Shown here piece by piece: positions 22,679 through 31,153 of a stretch of 38,098 nucleotides of DNA. This DNA comes from Candidatus Zhuqueibacterota bacterium. GTDB lineage: Bacteria; Zhuqueibacterota; Zhuqueibacteria; Residuimicrobiales; Residuimicrobiaceae. The stretch is from NCBI GenBank assembly GCA_963169875.1, contig CAUJEL010000204.1, positions 1 through 38,098 of the forward strand. Direction: 5' to 3'. The stretch's first letter is position 1. Each line of letters opens with the position of its first letter. The position numbers and the translations under genes were made by a program. The notes under the pieces were generated by a model that worked only from the letters and a program-made list of their open reading frames with translations, had not been told where the DNA came from and did not search any database.

Positions 22679-25234
22679 ATGGCGCATCGGAGATCAGGCC
22701 CTAATAAAAGCTGGCTTTTTCTTGTCATGATCTGGCTTGCCGTTGCAAGCAATCACGCGTTTACACAGCCGTTGCTCAAGCATAACCCTCCTCAACAAGC
22801 CCGTATGGGCAGTCCCATCATCATTGACTGCACATTGAGAACCGGCCCTGACCTGCATGTACAAAAAGCGCATATTTTCTTTCGTTCCGGTGCAGAAACG
22901 ACGTACCGATCCGTCACCATGCAGTCCATCGGCGATAATTGGCAGGGCATCATTCCTGCAAAGTTGGTGCGGGATAAGAACTTTAAATATTTTATCACCT
23001 TTTTGTTTGACAATCAGACGCTCAAGACCTTTCCTGAGAAAAATCCCTATAACCAACCTCATGCACTCGAGCTGCTCCCTCCTGCCGCAGCTGTCACCAT
23101 CGCGCCGCCGGCTGTCGCTGTGCCGCAAAAGTCTTCTCCATCCGCCCCAACGGCATCCATGCCGACGCCTGTACCATCTGTTTCGTCCGCAGTCACCACA
23201 AGCGATACGTTGCAACTTCTCAGTCCGGAACCGGACGGCACGTATGATGCACAGGACGTTCTTCTGGCCGTTTCTTATATGGGTGAAACGGAGTTGGATC
23301 CGCTACGGGTGCGAATAGATCTGGATATCCGTGATGTAACCCGTCAAGCGGAGATCACAGGAAATTTGATCACCCTCACACCCGCGGAATTGATACCCGG
23401 ACGCCATATCATCAAAGTCCAGGCTCATGATGTCAAAAACAGGCTCATTCCCCCCGTGTCGGTGCGATTTTTCATCATTGGCCAGGAAAAATCCGTCACC
23501 CAGGCACCGGAAAAAATGCGCGCCCATGTTTACACAGACCTGATGTATGAAGAGACGGGGGACAAAGGGAATCGCGTCGCCATGGCAGGAGCCGAACTTT
23601 CCGGCAAGTGGAAAAGTTTCGCCTACCGCGGCAATTTGTTTTTCACATCTCTGGAAGATCGCCATTTCCAGCCCCGCAACCGTTTCAGTTTTTCCATCAG
23701 CAACAAATGGATCGGCGTAGCAGGTGGCGATGTTTATCCGCGTTACAATGAGCTCATCCTGGCCGGAAAACGCGTACGCGGGGTGAACGGTTATCTGCAT
23801 CTGGGATTGGTCAACCTGGATGTCGTTTATGGCCAGACGCAAAGATCAGTCAAAACGGCGTGGACGCGCATACCCGGCGGCACGGACGCAGATTCCCTGC
23901 AAGTGAACCGCTACGGCACTTTCTCGCAAACCCTGATCGGCGTACGTCCGAGCTTGGGCGACGGCCGTCATTTTCAATTGGGATTGACGCTGGTAAAAAT
24001 AAAAGACGATACCGGATCGGTTGCCGCCGGCCTTTTGCCCAAGGACAATCTCATCATCGGCCCGGATGTCAAATTATCGCTGCTGCGCGACAGGATTGTG
24101 CTGACCGCTCAGGCCGCTGTGAGTGCCATCACCCAGGACATATATCCAGGCGCAGTGACTTCTGATGATGTAGAACGGGCATTTGGCGATGATTTCGAGT
24201 TGCCCCTTGACCCGCAAACTCTGGACAACCTCCTCATCATCAATGACAGCACCATCCCCTTGAATCCCCTGGACGGCGGTTCATTGGCTTATCTGGTCAA
24301 TCTCAGGGTCAACCTGCTGCAGCAATTCCTCAATGTGGGTTATCGCTCCATCGGATCTGAATACATCTCGCTCGCCAATCCCTGGCTGAGAAAAGATCTG
24401 CGCGGTTTTTTCATCAACGACCGGCTTCGCTTTCTCTCCAACAGAGTTTATCTCACTCTGGGCTATGAGCAGTATGCGGACAATTTCAGCGAACAAAACG
24501 CCAACCCGGCCATTGACTTGCGCACGCTGAATTATGCCCTTACGCTCTTGCCGGGAGAGAACTATCCCCAGCTCAATATCAGCCTGCGCGACCAGCTACG
24601 TGACAATCATGTGGATACAATCTCGGTGCAATCCTATCAGATCAGTTCACTGCTGGACAGCACAACCGTTGTTCGGGATGAACGGGAAAAGATCTGGTTT
24701 CGTGACCTGGCTATCCAGGCAAGTCAAAATTTCAGGCTCTTTGATATTTCACACCAGATGAATCTAGGCTACATATCAAGCAGGAATATCGACGATTTCG
24801 AGGATGAGCGCGGGGCCGGGCATGTATCCGCTGAGTTGAGCAATCGCATCGTGATGCTGAGCCTGACGACGCGGTATGCCGTTCCACTGACTACCACCTT
24901 CAGCTACAGCCACAATGTGATGGATGGTTCGGGCATACCCGATTTGAATTATCAGACCATGGCGTTTTCCGGTGAATATCGCTTTTTGCAGGACCGGCTG
25001 GCGACATTTGCAGATTGTCAATATACCCATATCCGGCAGCAGTCGGCGGCAAGTGCGGATATCGAGCAGAACCGCATGCAATTGCGGTTAGGCACAAGAT
25101 GGCAGTTCTCTCCTGGACAATCCCTGGTTCTCGAGGGACAGCTGTGGCGCTATACGATGAACCTCGATGAGGTTTCCTCCACAGCGAACGCCACAGACAG
25201 CATCCTGCGTTTGCGATTTGACCGTTACTTTTAA
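22679..25234 (+). CDS. Large outer-membrane beta-barrel-like protein with N-terminal Ig-like region
   Basis: The 851-residue protein starts at MAHRRSG, after a GGGAG site, with a basic n-region and hydrophobic core (SWLFLVMIWLAVASNHAFT) as signal peptide; an ATG seven codons upstream overlaps the FecR stop. After a beta-sandwich-like domain (about 40-125) and a Pro/Ala/Ser linker (about 130-180) there is a second Ig-like region. The rest, about 280-851, alternates short polar turns and amphipathic strands, as in an outer-membrane barrel. The last residues LRLRFDRYF end in the aromatic typical of BAM substrates. I do not recognise a named family; a transport or anchoring role is possible. Its place between FecR and CHASE2 genes suggests a common system. 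Confidence 0.7.
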   Translation: MAHRRSGPNKSWLFLVMIWLAVASNHAFTQPLLKHNPPQQARMGSPIIIDCTLRTGPDLHVQKAHIFFRSGAETTYRSVTMQSIGDNWQGIIPAKLVRDKNFKYFITFLFDNQTLKTFPEKNPYNQPHALELLPPAAAVTIAPPAVAVPQKSSPSAPTASMPTPVPSVSSAVTTSDTLQLLSPEPDGTYDAQDVLLAVSYMGETELDPLRVRIDLDIRDVTRQAEITGNLITLTPAELIPGRHIIKVQAHDVKNRLIPPVSVRFFIIGQEKSVTQAPEKMRAHVYTDLMYEETGDKGNRVAMAGAELSGKWKSFAYRGNLFFTSLEDRHFQPRNRFSFSISNKWIGVAGGDVYPRYNELILAGKRVRGVNGYLHLGLVNLDVVYGQTQRSVKTAWTRIPGGTDADSLQVNRYGTFSQTLIGVRPSLGDGRHFQLGLTLVKIKDDTGSVAAGLLPKDNLIIGPDVKLSLLRDRIVLTAQAAVSAITQDIYPGAVTSDDVERAFGDDFELPLDPQTLDNLLIINDSTIPLNPLDGGSLAYLVNLRVNLLQQFLNVGYRSIGSEYISLANPWLRKDLRGFFINDRLRFLSNRVYLTLGYEQYADNFSEQNANPAIDLRTLNYALTLLPGENYPQLNISLRDQLRDNHVDTISVQSYQISSLLDSTTVVRDEREKIWFRDLAIQASQNFRLFDISHQMNLGYISSRNIDDFEDERGAGHVSAELSNRIVMLSLTTRYAVPLTTTFSYSHNVMDGSGIPDLNYQTMAFSGEYRFLQDRLATFADCQYTHIRQQSAASADIEQNRMQLRLGTRWQFSPGQSLVLEGQLWRYTMNLDEVSSTANATDSILRLRFDRYF

Positions 25235-25261
25235 ATATTATCTTGACAGGGTTACACAATC

Positions 25262-27376
25262 ATGATGGACAAGAAAAGATCACGGGAACGGTTCCGGGTC
25301 ATCATACTCATCGCCGCACTTTCTCTCTTTCTTGCGTTTATATTGGATTCGATGGTACTCATCGAGAGCATCCAGCTGAAAACCGTCAATACCCTGTTCA
25401 ACCTGCGCGGTCCTGCCACTCCACAGGACACAACCATTGTCATCATCGCCATTGATGATCAGACCCTGCGCAGCCTGCCCGGAAAGCTGCCCTATCCACG
25501 CAGCTACTACGCCAAACTCGTGAACAACCTGCGCGTGGCAGGCGCGAAAATGATCATCTTCGATATCGAATTCACGGAAGTTACGCACGAGCGGCCGGAT
25601 GAGGATTTACAGCTGGCTGCTGCGGTGAGCGATATGAAGCAGGTCGTCCTGGCTGGAAAAGTGGTTTTGGATATCGGCAGCCGGCTGTCTAATAATGAGC
25701 ATGTACTTGAACCCATTCAGCCGCTCATGCGCACCCAGGCTGTGCTGGGATTGGTCAATGTGCCTGAAGATGGCGATGGTTTCATTCGCCGCTATCTGCT
25801 GTTTCAGCCTTCCGGTCAGCGTGTTTACTACTCGCTGGGCGTTCAAGCTGCACGGCTTCTTTCCGGGCATTCGATGGACACGCCTCCTGATCTTTTTACG
25901 CATGCATTCGAACTGGGCTTGGTCGAAATTCCCAAGGTTCAGGACAATACGATGTACATTAATTTCAGGGGGCCCGCGCGCACGTTTCGAACTTATTCGC
26001 TGGTCAGCGTCCTCGACGATTCCACGTTTGATCTTCCTGGTGATGAAGACACCGACATTTTTGATCAATATTTGGAATGGGGTACATTTCGGGACAAAAT
26101 CGTCTTTGTAGGTGCAACTGCCGAGGAGATGCAGGATAACAAATTTACGCCCTTTTTCGAGTATAGCGGTTTAAAACAGAAAATGCCCGGCGTGGAGCTG
26201 CACGCCAACGCCTTGAGCACCATGATTCGCGGTGATTTCATTCATCCATCACCCGAGTGGCTTGTCTACATCATTGCTGTATTATTGGCGTTGATGGCAG
26301 GGTTGTTTATGCGCTGGATGCATGGTGTGCGCGCCTTGGCCATGGTTCTGTTCATCGCGTTCCTCTATGGCGGCATGGTTTATGCGGGTTTTGCATTTAT
26401 GCGAGTGCTCGTACCATTAAGTGTACCCTTGTTAACCCTCGCGGTGGCTTCTGTCTCCCATCTCGCTTATCAAATCGTTGTGGAGCAGCGTGAAAAAGCG
26501 CGCATCCGCCAGACGTTTCAACAATATGTAGCACCCGCAGTTGTCGCAAAAATGCTCGATGCCGGGGAGCTGCCCAGTTATGGCGGAGAACGCAAGGAAC
26601 TGACTGTCTTGTTTTCGGATATCCGCAGTTTCACGCGTTTCAGCGAAAACAATGAACCGGAAGTGGTGGTGTCGCGGCTTTCCGATTACCTCAGTGAGAT
26701 GGTGGACGTGATTTTTAAATATAACGGCACGCTGGATAAATTTGTCGGTGATGAGATCATGGCGTTGTTTGGCGCGCCCTACCATTATGAGGATCATGCG
26801 ATGCGCGCCTGCCAGGCGGCATTGGAAATGCTGCAGCGTCTTAAAGAGTTGCACAAGGCGTGGCCTGATGAAGCGTACGGCCGTTTCAATATTGGTATTG
26901 GCATCAATACCGGCAAGATGATTGTGGGTAATCTGGGTTCAAAGCAGCTGTTCGATTATACAGTGATCGGCGATCAGGTCAATCTGGCATCGCGTCTGGA
27001 GGGTGCCAACAAGGAGTATCAGACCAATCTGATTATCAGTGAAAGCACGTATCAGTGCATCAAGGATAAATCCTTTTGCCGTGAGCTGGATCAGGTCAAA
27101 GTGGTGGGCAAATCGCAGGCCATACGCATTTTTGAACTGCGCAGCATGGATTCGCTGCCGCAGTTGGAGCAGGATTATTTGATCGACATCTACAGCGAGG
27201 GTTTGTACGCCTACCGGGAACGGCGCTGGTCCGATGCACTGATATCCTTTCGTAAAGTATTGCGTTATTTTCCCAACGATGGGCCGTCTCGCATCTACAC
27301 TATTCGCTGTCTTAATTATTTGGAAGCACCGGCGCCGTCCGATTGGGATGGCATCTATGAAATGAAACAAAAATAA
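25262..27376 (+). CDS. CHASE2-domain class III adenylate cyclase
   Basis: This 704-residue inner-membrane enzyme should convert ATP to cAMP in response to a periplasmic signal. One N-terminal membrane helix (about 12-35) leads to the CHASE2 sensor (about 40-325: RGPATPQD, IVIIAIDDQTLRSL, FVGATAEEMQD). Three membrane helices follow at about 335-408. The cyclase domain begins at about 445. Metal-binding D453 (LFSDIRSF) and D497 (VGDEIM) are present, as are the adenine-selecting K493 and D565 and the transition-state N574 and R578 (NLASR). All catalytic positions are therefore intact, and the K/D pair favours ATP over GTP. The C-terminus (about 635-704) is TPR-like. It starts 27 bases after the barrel gene. 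Confidence 0.95.
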   Translation: MMDKKRSRERFRVIILIAALSLFLAFILDSMVLIESIQLKTVNTLFNLRGPATPQDTTIVIIAIDDQTLRSLPGKLPYPRSYYAKLVNNLRVAGAKMIIFDIEFTEVTHERPDEDLQLAAAVSDMKQVVLAGKVVLDIGSRLSNNEHVLEPIQPLMRTQAVLGLVNVPEDGDGFIRRYLLFQPSGQRVYYSLGVQAARLLSGHSMDTPPDLFTHAFELGLVEIPKVQDNTMYINFRGPARTFRTYSLVSVLDDSTFDLPGDEDTDIFDQYLEWGTFRDKIVFVGATAEEMQDNKFTPFFEYSGLKQKMPGVELHANALSTMIRGDFIHPSPEWLVYIIAVLLALMAGLFMRWMHGVRALAMVLFIAFLYGGMVYAGFAFMRVLVPLSVPLLTLAVASVSHLAYQIVVEQREKARIRQTFQQYVAPAVVAKMLDAGELPSYGGERKELTVLFSDIRSFTRFSENNEPEVVVSRLSDYLSEMVDVIFKYNGTLDKFVGDEIMALFGAPYHYEDHAMRACQAALEMLQRLKELHKAWPDEAYGRFNIGIGINTGKMIVGNLGSKQLFDYTVIGDQVNLASRLEGANKEYQTNLIISESTYQCIKDKSFCRELDQVKVVGKSQAIRIFELRSMDSLPQLEQDYLIDIYSEGLYAYRERRWSDALISFRKVLRYFPNDGPSRIYTIRCLNYLEAPAPSDWDGIYEMKQK

Positions 27377-27395
27377 TCCTATTCATGGAGAAATC

Positions 27396-27578
27396 ATGGA
27401 AGAGAAAGATGAAAGACCAGGCAAGCCAGTCATTGGCGAGTATAAGGGAAATCCGATACTGACCCTGAACCCCGGTGAACGTTTTCCGTTTTCGTTCGGT
27501 TTATCAAAAGCCAAGCTCATCCTGATGCATCTGGATGAAATACGGGATTTTGTGCTTAAGTACAGCAAGGACAAATAA
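27396..27578 (+). CDS. Small conserved protein of unknown function (60 aa)
   Basis: The ATG is 6 bases after GGAG and only 19 bases after the cyclase stop. The sequence is ordered and charged, with the core GEYKGNPILTLNP, then FPFSFGLSKAKLIL and a helix ending in LDEIRDFV. I recall small bacterial proteins with nearly the same GEYKGNP and FPF-x-FGLxKAKLIL elements but no assigned function. No membrane segment is seen. It is followed directly by a strong terminator, so it is the last gene of the operon. Confidence 0.8.
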   Translation: MEEKDERPGKPVIGEYKGNPILTLNPGERFPFSFGLSKAKLILMHLDEIRDFVLKYSKDK

Positions 27579-27579
27579 T

Positions 27580-27614
27580 AAAAAAGGCGGCTGTTATAAA
27601 ACGGCCGCCTTTTT
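27580..27614. terminator. Bidirectional intrinsic terminator
   Basis: GGCGGCTG (27586-27593) pairs with CGGCCGCC (27602-27609) around an 8-base loop, with A- and T-runs on either side. It separates convergent operons. Confidence 0.9.
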
Positions 27615-27634
27615 AAATTCAACCTGTGTGCACG

Positions 27635-28957
27635 CTATAACCTGCTCAACCACTGCCGTGCTTTTTCCACGTATTCGCTGCCTGGATGCTGATCGATCAC
27701 CGCCTGAAAATACTCACGAGCCTGCGATTTTTCATTGAGACTGTAAAAACATCGCCCCATCATCAAGGTGGCGTCATCCCGTTTGGTGGATTCGGGGTAT
27801 TTGAAAACAGCCTGGAACGCATCCGCGGCCATTTTGAAATCACGCAAAGCAAAGTTACATTCGCCCAGCCAATATTGGCAATTGGCAGCCAGGGCGTGCG
27901 TGGGGTAGTCGCGCAAGAGGCCCGTGAATAAATCGATGGCGCCTTTATAGTCCCGGGCGTAAAATTTGCGCAGAGCTTGTTCGTAATTGTACGAAAAATC
28001 TCCCGAGGTGGACGACTTTTCTGCGGGCGCAAAAGTGGATGTCTGCAGCGCGGTTTCGAGATCAGCTATGCGCTGTTCTTTGAAATCCAGCGTGGATTTC
28101 AGTTCCGTGAGTTCGTTTTCCTTGATGCCGACCAGTTGGTTGAGTTCATCGACGCGCGACTTTAGACGAACATACTGTTCCATGCTCAAATCTGCGTCTG
28201 CGGCCTCCATTTTATCCAGCTTTGCCTCAAACATATCGAGGCGGTCGCTGGATTCACCCGCTTCACCTGAACCAGAAAGGCCATACTCACTCCGCTGCAG
28301 AGCTAACAGTTCCTCCTGTGAAGGTTCTGATCTGACGCCTCGAGGAGAAAGATAATAGGTGATGCCGACGCGGGCATTCAGATAACCGTCTTTGTGTTTG
28401 CCGAGTTCTGCCCCATCAAGGGCATCTCCCATGCTGAAGCGGTAATCCAGCAGCGTATTGATGGCAATTTGTGGCGTGAGCATAAATTCAGCGCCGCAGC
28501 CATAAATAAAATTTCCATCCGTATAGCGGTTATCTTCGAATGTTTCGCGGCCGACGGCCCAGGGCTTGTTGCGGGTGTAAGAAAAGTTGTTAAACCCCAA
28601 TCCCAGTGAGATGTACGGATTGGTTTTACCAGGTTTGGTCAGGTGAATATTGGCTTTTATGTCACCCGAGATCATGTCGGTGACAAAGGTGTTATAGCTG
28701 AAACCGTCGTTCAGAGTGCCGTAGCCTAATCCAAGTGATACATCCAGATAGTTGCCGATCAAAAAACGCATCATGAACTCGCCTGCCAATCCAACGCCGG
28801 TGTGGAGCACATCGACGTAAGGCTTTTGCAGCCCCATGTTGAAACCTACTCCAATATTGCTCTTTTTGGGAGCAGGATTCATGGTACCCTGGCCAAAGGC
28901 AGAAATGGCGGACGTCAAAAAAACCAGGATGACCAAAGTGGATAAAATGCGTTTCAT
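27635..28957 (-). CDS. Outer-membrane barrel protein fused to coiled coil and CpoB/YbgF-like TPR domain
   Basis: The 440-residue protein has a signal peptide (MKRILSTLVILVFLTSAISAFGQ) and a GGGGAG site upstream. Residues about 30-205 look like an eight-stranded OmpA/OmpW-type barrel (NIGVGFNMGLQ, YLDVSLGLGYG, NPYISLGLGFNN, LNARVGITYYLSP). A charged coiled coil spans about 240-312. The C-terminal third (about 325-440) is a set of three tetratricopeptide repeats much like CpoB/YbgF (GDFSYNYEQALRKFYARDY, YWLGECNFALRDFKMAADAF, YFQAVIDQHPGSEYVEKA). CpoB coordinates peptidoglycan synthesis with Tol-Pal constriction and normally is a free periplasmic protein. Here it appears to be tethered to the outer membrane. 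It is transcribed alone, with a long leader. Confidence 0.8.
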   Translation of the reverse strand: MKRILSTLVILVFLTSAISAFGQGTMNPAPKKSNIGVGFNMGLQKPYVDVLHTGVGLAGEFMMRFLIGNYLDVSLGLGYGTLNDGFSYNTFVTDMISGDIKANIHLTKPGKTNPYISLGLGFNNFSYTRNKPWAVGRETFEDNRYTDGNFIYGCGAEFMLTPQIAINTLLDYRFSMGDALDGAELGKHKDGYLNARVGITYYLSPRGVRSEPSQEELLALQRSEYGLSGSGEAGESSDRLDMFEAKLDKMEAADADLSMEQYVRLKSRVDELNQLVGIKENELTELKSTLDFKEQRIADLETALQTSTFAPAEKSSTSGDFSYNYEQALRKFYARDYKGAIDLFTGLLRDYPTHALAANCQYWLGECNFALRDFKMAADAFQAVFKYPESTKRDDATLMMGRCFYSLNEKSQAREYFQAVIDQHPGSEYVEKARQWLSRL

Positions 28958-29395
28958 ACCCTACTTCTCCCCTCTTCTTAAATCGAGGAAGGTAATCAAA
29001 AGCTGTTGTTTCAGAGCTTATGTGATTTACGTGTGTTGCGGCTGCCGAGTTGTCGTTCATTCACTCGAATTAAAACTGCAAATATTATACCAATAAAATA
29101 AAAAGGGAGGTTGATGCCATCATATATGGAGCCATGAGCACACAAAAGTTGACATAAACTTAATAAATTCAGATATTGAATCTGCATCCCTCCGCCGGAG
29201 CAGTGTAAAACCCCTTCAGCGGCGAAAGGCATACGTTGAACTGGCGCAAATTCGTTCATTTTTGTATCGTATTGCTACAGATGTACCAATACATGCCTGC
29301 TCAACGGGACAAAAACCGCTTTCACCCGTCCATCTTAAAGTATTAATAAAAAATAGCATTGTCAAGTTTTTTTGTTCAGTTTTTGAACACCCTCT
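28958..29395 (-). other. 438-base leader/intergenic region with two promoter candidates
   Basis: Two possible minus-strand promoters serve the barrel-TPR gene. The distal one is TTGACA (29365-29360), 17 bases, TACTTT (29342-29337). The proximal one is an extended -10 TGG-TATAAT at 29092-29084. Between them lie hairpins CGCCG/CGGCG and ACGGG/CCCGT and the repeat ATTCA-5-TGAAT. Just upstream of the distal -35 is GTTCA-5-TGAAC (29374-29388). I see no coding frame with family resemblance. Confidence 0.45.
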
Positions 29396-31153
29396 TCATC
29401 TGATGACCGCAAATTTTCGCGGCGGCCACACCCGGCTGCCCCGCAAGTAACAGATGTAAACACCTGCGGGTGACACTTGCCCCTGCGCATTTCTGCCATC
29501 CCAGAAGAAGCAGTTCAGGCCCTCTGGCACATCTTGAAAGTGCTGCTGGTAAATAATGCGGCCATGCTCCGTCATGATAAACAGATCCAGAGAAGGTTCT
29601 GGTTGTAGCAAGCGATATTGTATTTGCATGGAGTGGTCTTGATCCAACTTGAACGGCGAAGGGGCTAACAGAGTGATGCCATCCGTCCGTGCAGCTGTCT
29701 GTTTTGTGGAAGAGAGCAGAAATGAATAGGACTGATTGGTCTGGGAGTAATTGGAGACCGGCAGACTGATATTTGTGACGGCCAGAAGCAGTTCGCTTCC
29801 CGGAGAAATGGCGTTGAAGAGTTGGGACCCATTTCCGGCGGTGATATGGTAGTCATCCCCCTTCAAAGAGTCGAAGAGCGTGATACTATAAAACCAATCG
29901 GCTGGACGATTGAACGAGGGCGTCACCTGCACTGTCCCTCCCATTGGCACCTGGATACGGTGATGATGGGTGACCAGTTCGGACGCCTCCCCCTCAATCA
30001 TCAGCTGAGAGGTGTAGGTATTGGCGCTCATTTCAGTGATGAGCGGGTAGAGATGGCTTTCCGGGAAAAAATGGGTCGTGTCAGCGTGTCCACTGGTGAA
30101 GCCGTTCCAAACCGCGAACTGAGCCAGCGAAGTGCCGAGCTGATCCGAGCGCGATGCGAGTGCAGTGCCGAGCGCGGTCAGTGGTTCCTGATCATAGAGT
30201 TCTTCCCAGATACGGCGGATGAGATTCCGGTCATGCCGTTTTTCCAGCATCATCAGATAGAGACCCATTGCATAGGTGACCTTGGAGTACGAATGAAATG
30301 GAAAATAGGGCGACTTGAAAAAACTGCGGACATATTGCAGGTAATCATTGACATCATCGTAGGCAACATCCTCGAACCAGACGGATGAGGCTTCAAACAA
30401 GAACCGCGAATCCATTTTGGTTTTGGGAAAATAGCGGTATCCTCCCTGAAGCATGTGGAAAAACTCATGGGCAGCGGTGACATGAAGCGCATCCAGGCCT
30501 CTGGTTTCAAAGCTGGATCCCATAAAGTTATTATCTATCACTATATAGCTGGTATATTGCTCCCCATTGCTTCCGGGCACACTCTGTTCAAAACGTGTTT
30601 CACCGTAAAGATAGAACTGCATGACATAGACGTCCAATTCGGGCGTTCCGCCCGATTCGAGATCGTTCGGAGGCGGATTATATCCCATTTCACGAACCAG
30701 CAGATCATAGACATAATCAAAACTCCGGCCCGCTTCAGCAATGAACGCTTCGGAGCTGGAATCCGGTCCGGAGTCTGTATGGTGGAGGACAAAATAACCT
30801 TTTGGGCTTTTGGTGCGCAGCGGCAATCGCAGCGAGTCGGGGCGGCTGAGCAGCATAGCAAGCATGCGTTTTTCCACATCCGGGAGCGAATCCAGGAACG
30901 CGCGCGCTTCTCCGGCAATGAGCGTCGAGCACAGACCTGGTTCCACTGGAAAGGTGTGGTACGGCGGAGGCAGTTTCTGTGGATTTTCGGCCGCCTGGAG
31001 CTGGTAAGCGAGATAAGATGCCCTGGAGATTTGTCCGGCGCGGTAATCCTGTGCGAGTTTGCTGTGCAGAGTCTGCTGTTCCGCACCCTGTAACGTCATT
31101 GCCAGGCAGCAACAGAAAAATATGAATTTCCCGGTTTTCAATCGGCTGTTCAA
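29396..31153 (-). CDS. Secreted MXAN_6640-like putative metalloprotease with C-terminal FlgD/sorting-type module
   Basis: The 585-residue protein has a short signal peptide (FIFFCCCLAMTLQGA). The zinc motif HEFFH (H229, E230, H233) lies in VTAAHEFFHMLQ. A downstream Glu (E254) in FLFEASSVWFEDVAYDDVNDYLQY is the probable third ligand; this block is typical of the MXAN_6640 family. The last 85 residues (SPFKLDQ then FFWDGRNAQGQVSPAGVYIC) match the FlgD-Ig/type IX-like C-terminal module that keeps exported proteins at the cell surface. The start is a TTG overlapping the Der stop (TTGA), with no visible ribosome site; a second TTG four codons on is possible. It is the last gene of a tightly packed operon. 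Confidence 0.82.
   Translation of the reverse strand: MNSRLKTGKFIFFCCCLAMTLQGAEQQTLHSKLAQDYRAGQISRASYLAYQLQAAENPQKLPPPYHTFPVEPGLCSTLIAGEARAFLDSLPDVEKRMLAMLLSRPDSLRLPLRTKSPKGYFVLHHTDSGPDSSSEAFIAEAGRSFDYVYDLLVREMGYNPPPNDLESGGTPELDVYVMQFYLYGETRFEQSVPGSNGEQYTSYIVIDNNFMGSSFETRGLDALHVTAAHEFFHMLQGGYRYFPKTKMDSRFLFEASSVWFEDVAYDDVNDYLQYVRSFFKSPYFPFHSYSKVTYAMGLYLMMLEKRHDRNLIRRIWEELYDQEPLTALGTALASRSDQLGTSLAQFAVWNGFTSGHADTTHFFPESHLYPLITEMSANTYTSQLMIEGEASELVTHHHRIQVPMGGTVQVTPSFNRPADWFYSITLFDSLKGDDYHITAGNGSQLFNAISPGSELLLAVTNISLPVSNYSQTNQSYSFLLSSTKQTAARTDGITLLAPSPFKLDQDHSMQIQYRLLQPEPSLDLFIMTEHGRIIYQQHFQDVPEGLNCFFWDGRNAQGQVSPAGVYICYLRGSRVWPPRKFAVIR

Noticed and set aside
25235-25261. TTGACA between the barrel and cyclase genes as a promoter
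   Set aside because: No -10 box lies at 16-18 bases and the 27-base gap suits an operon junction.
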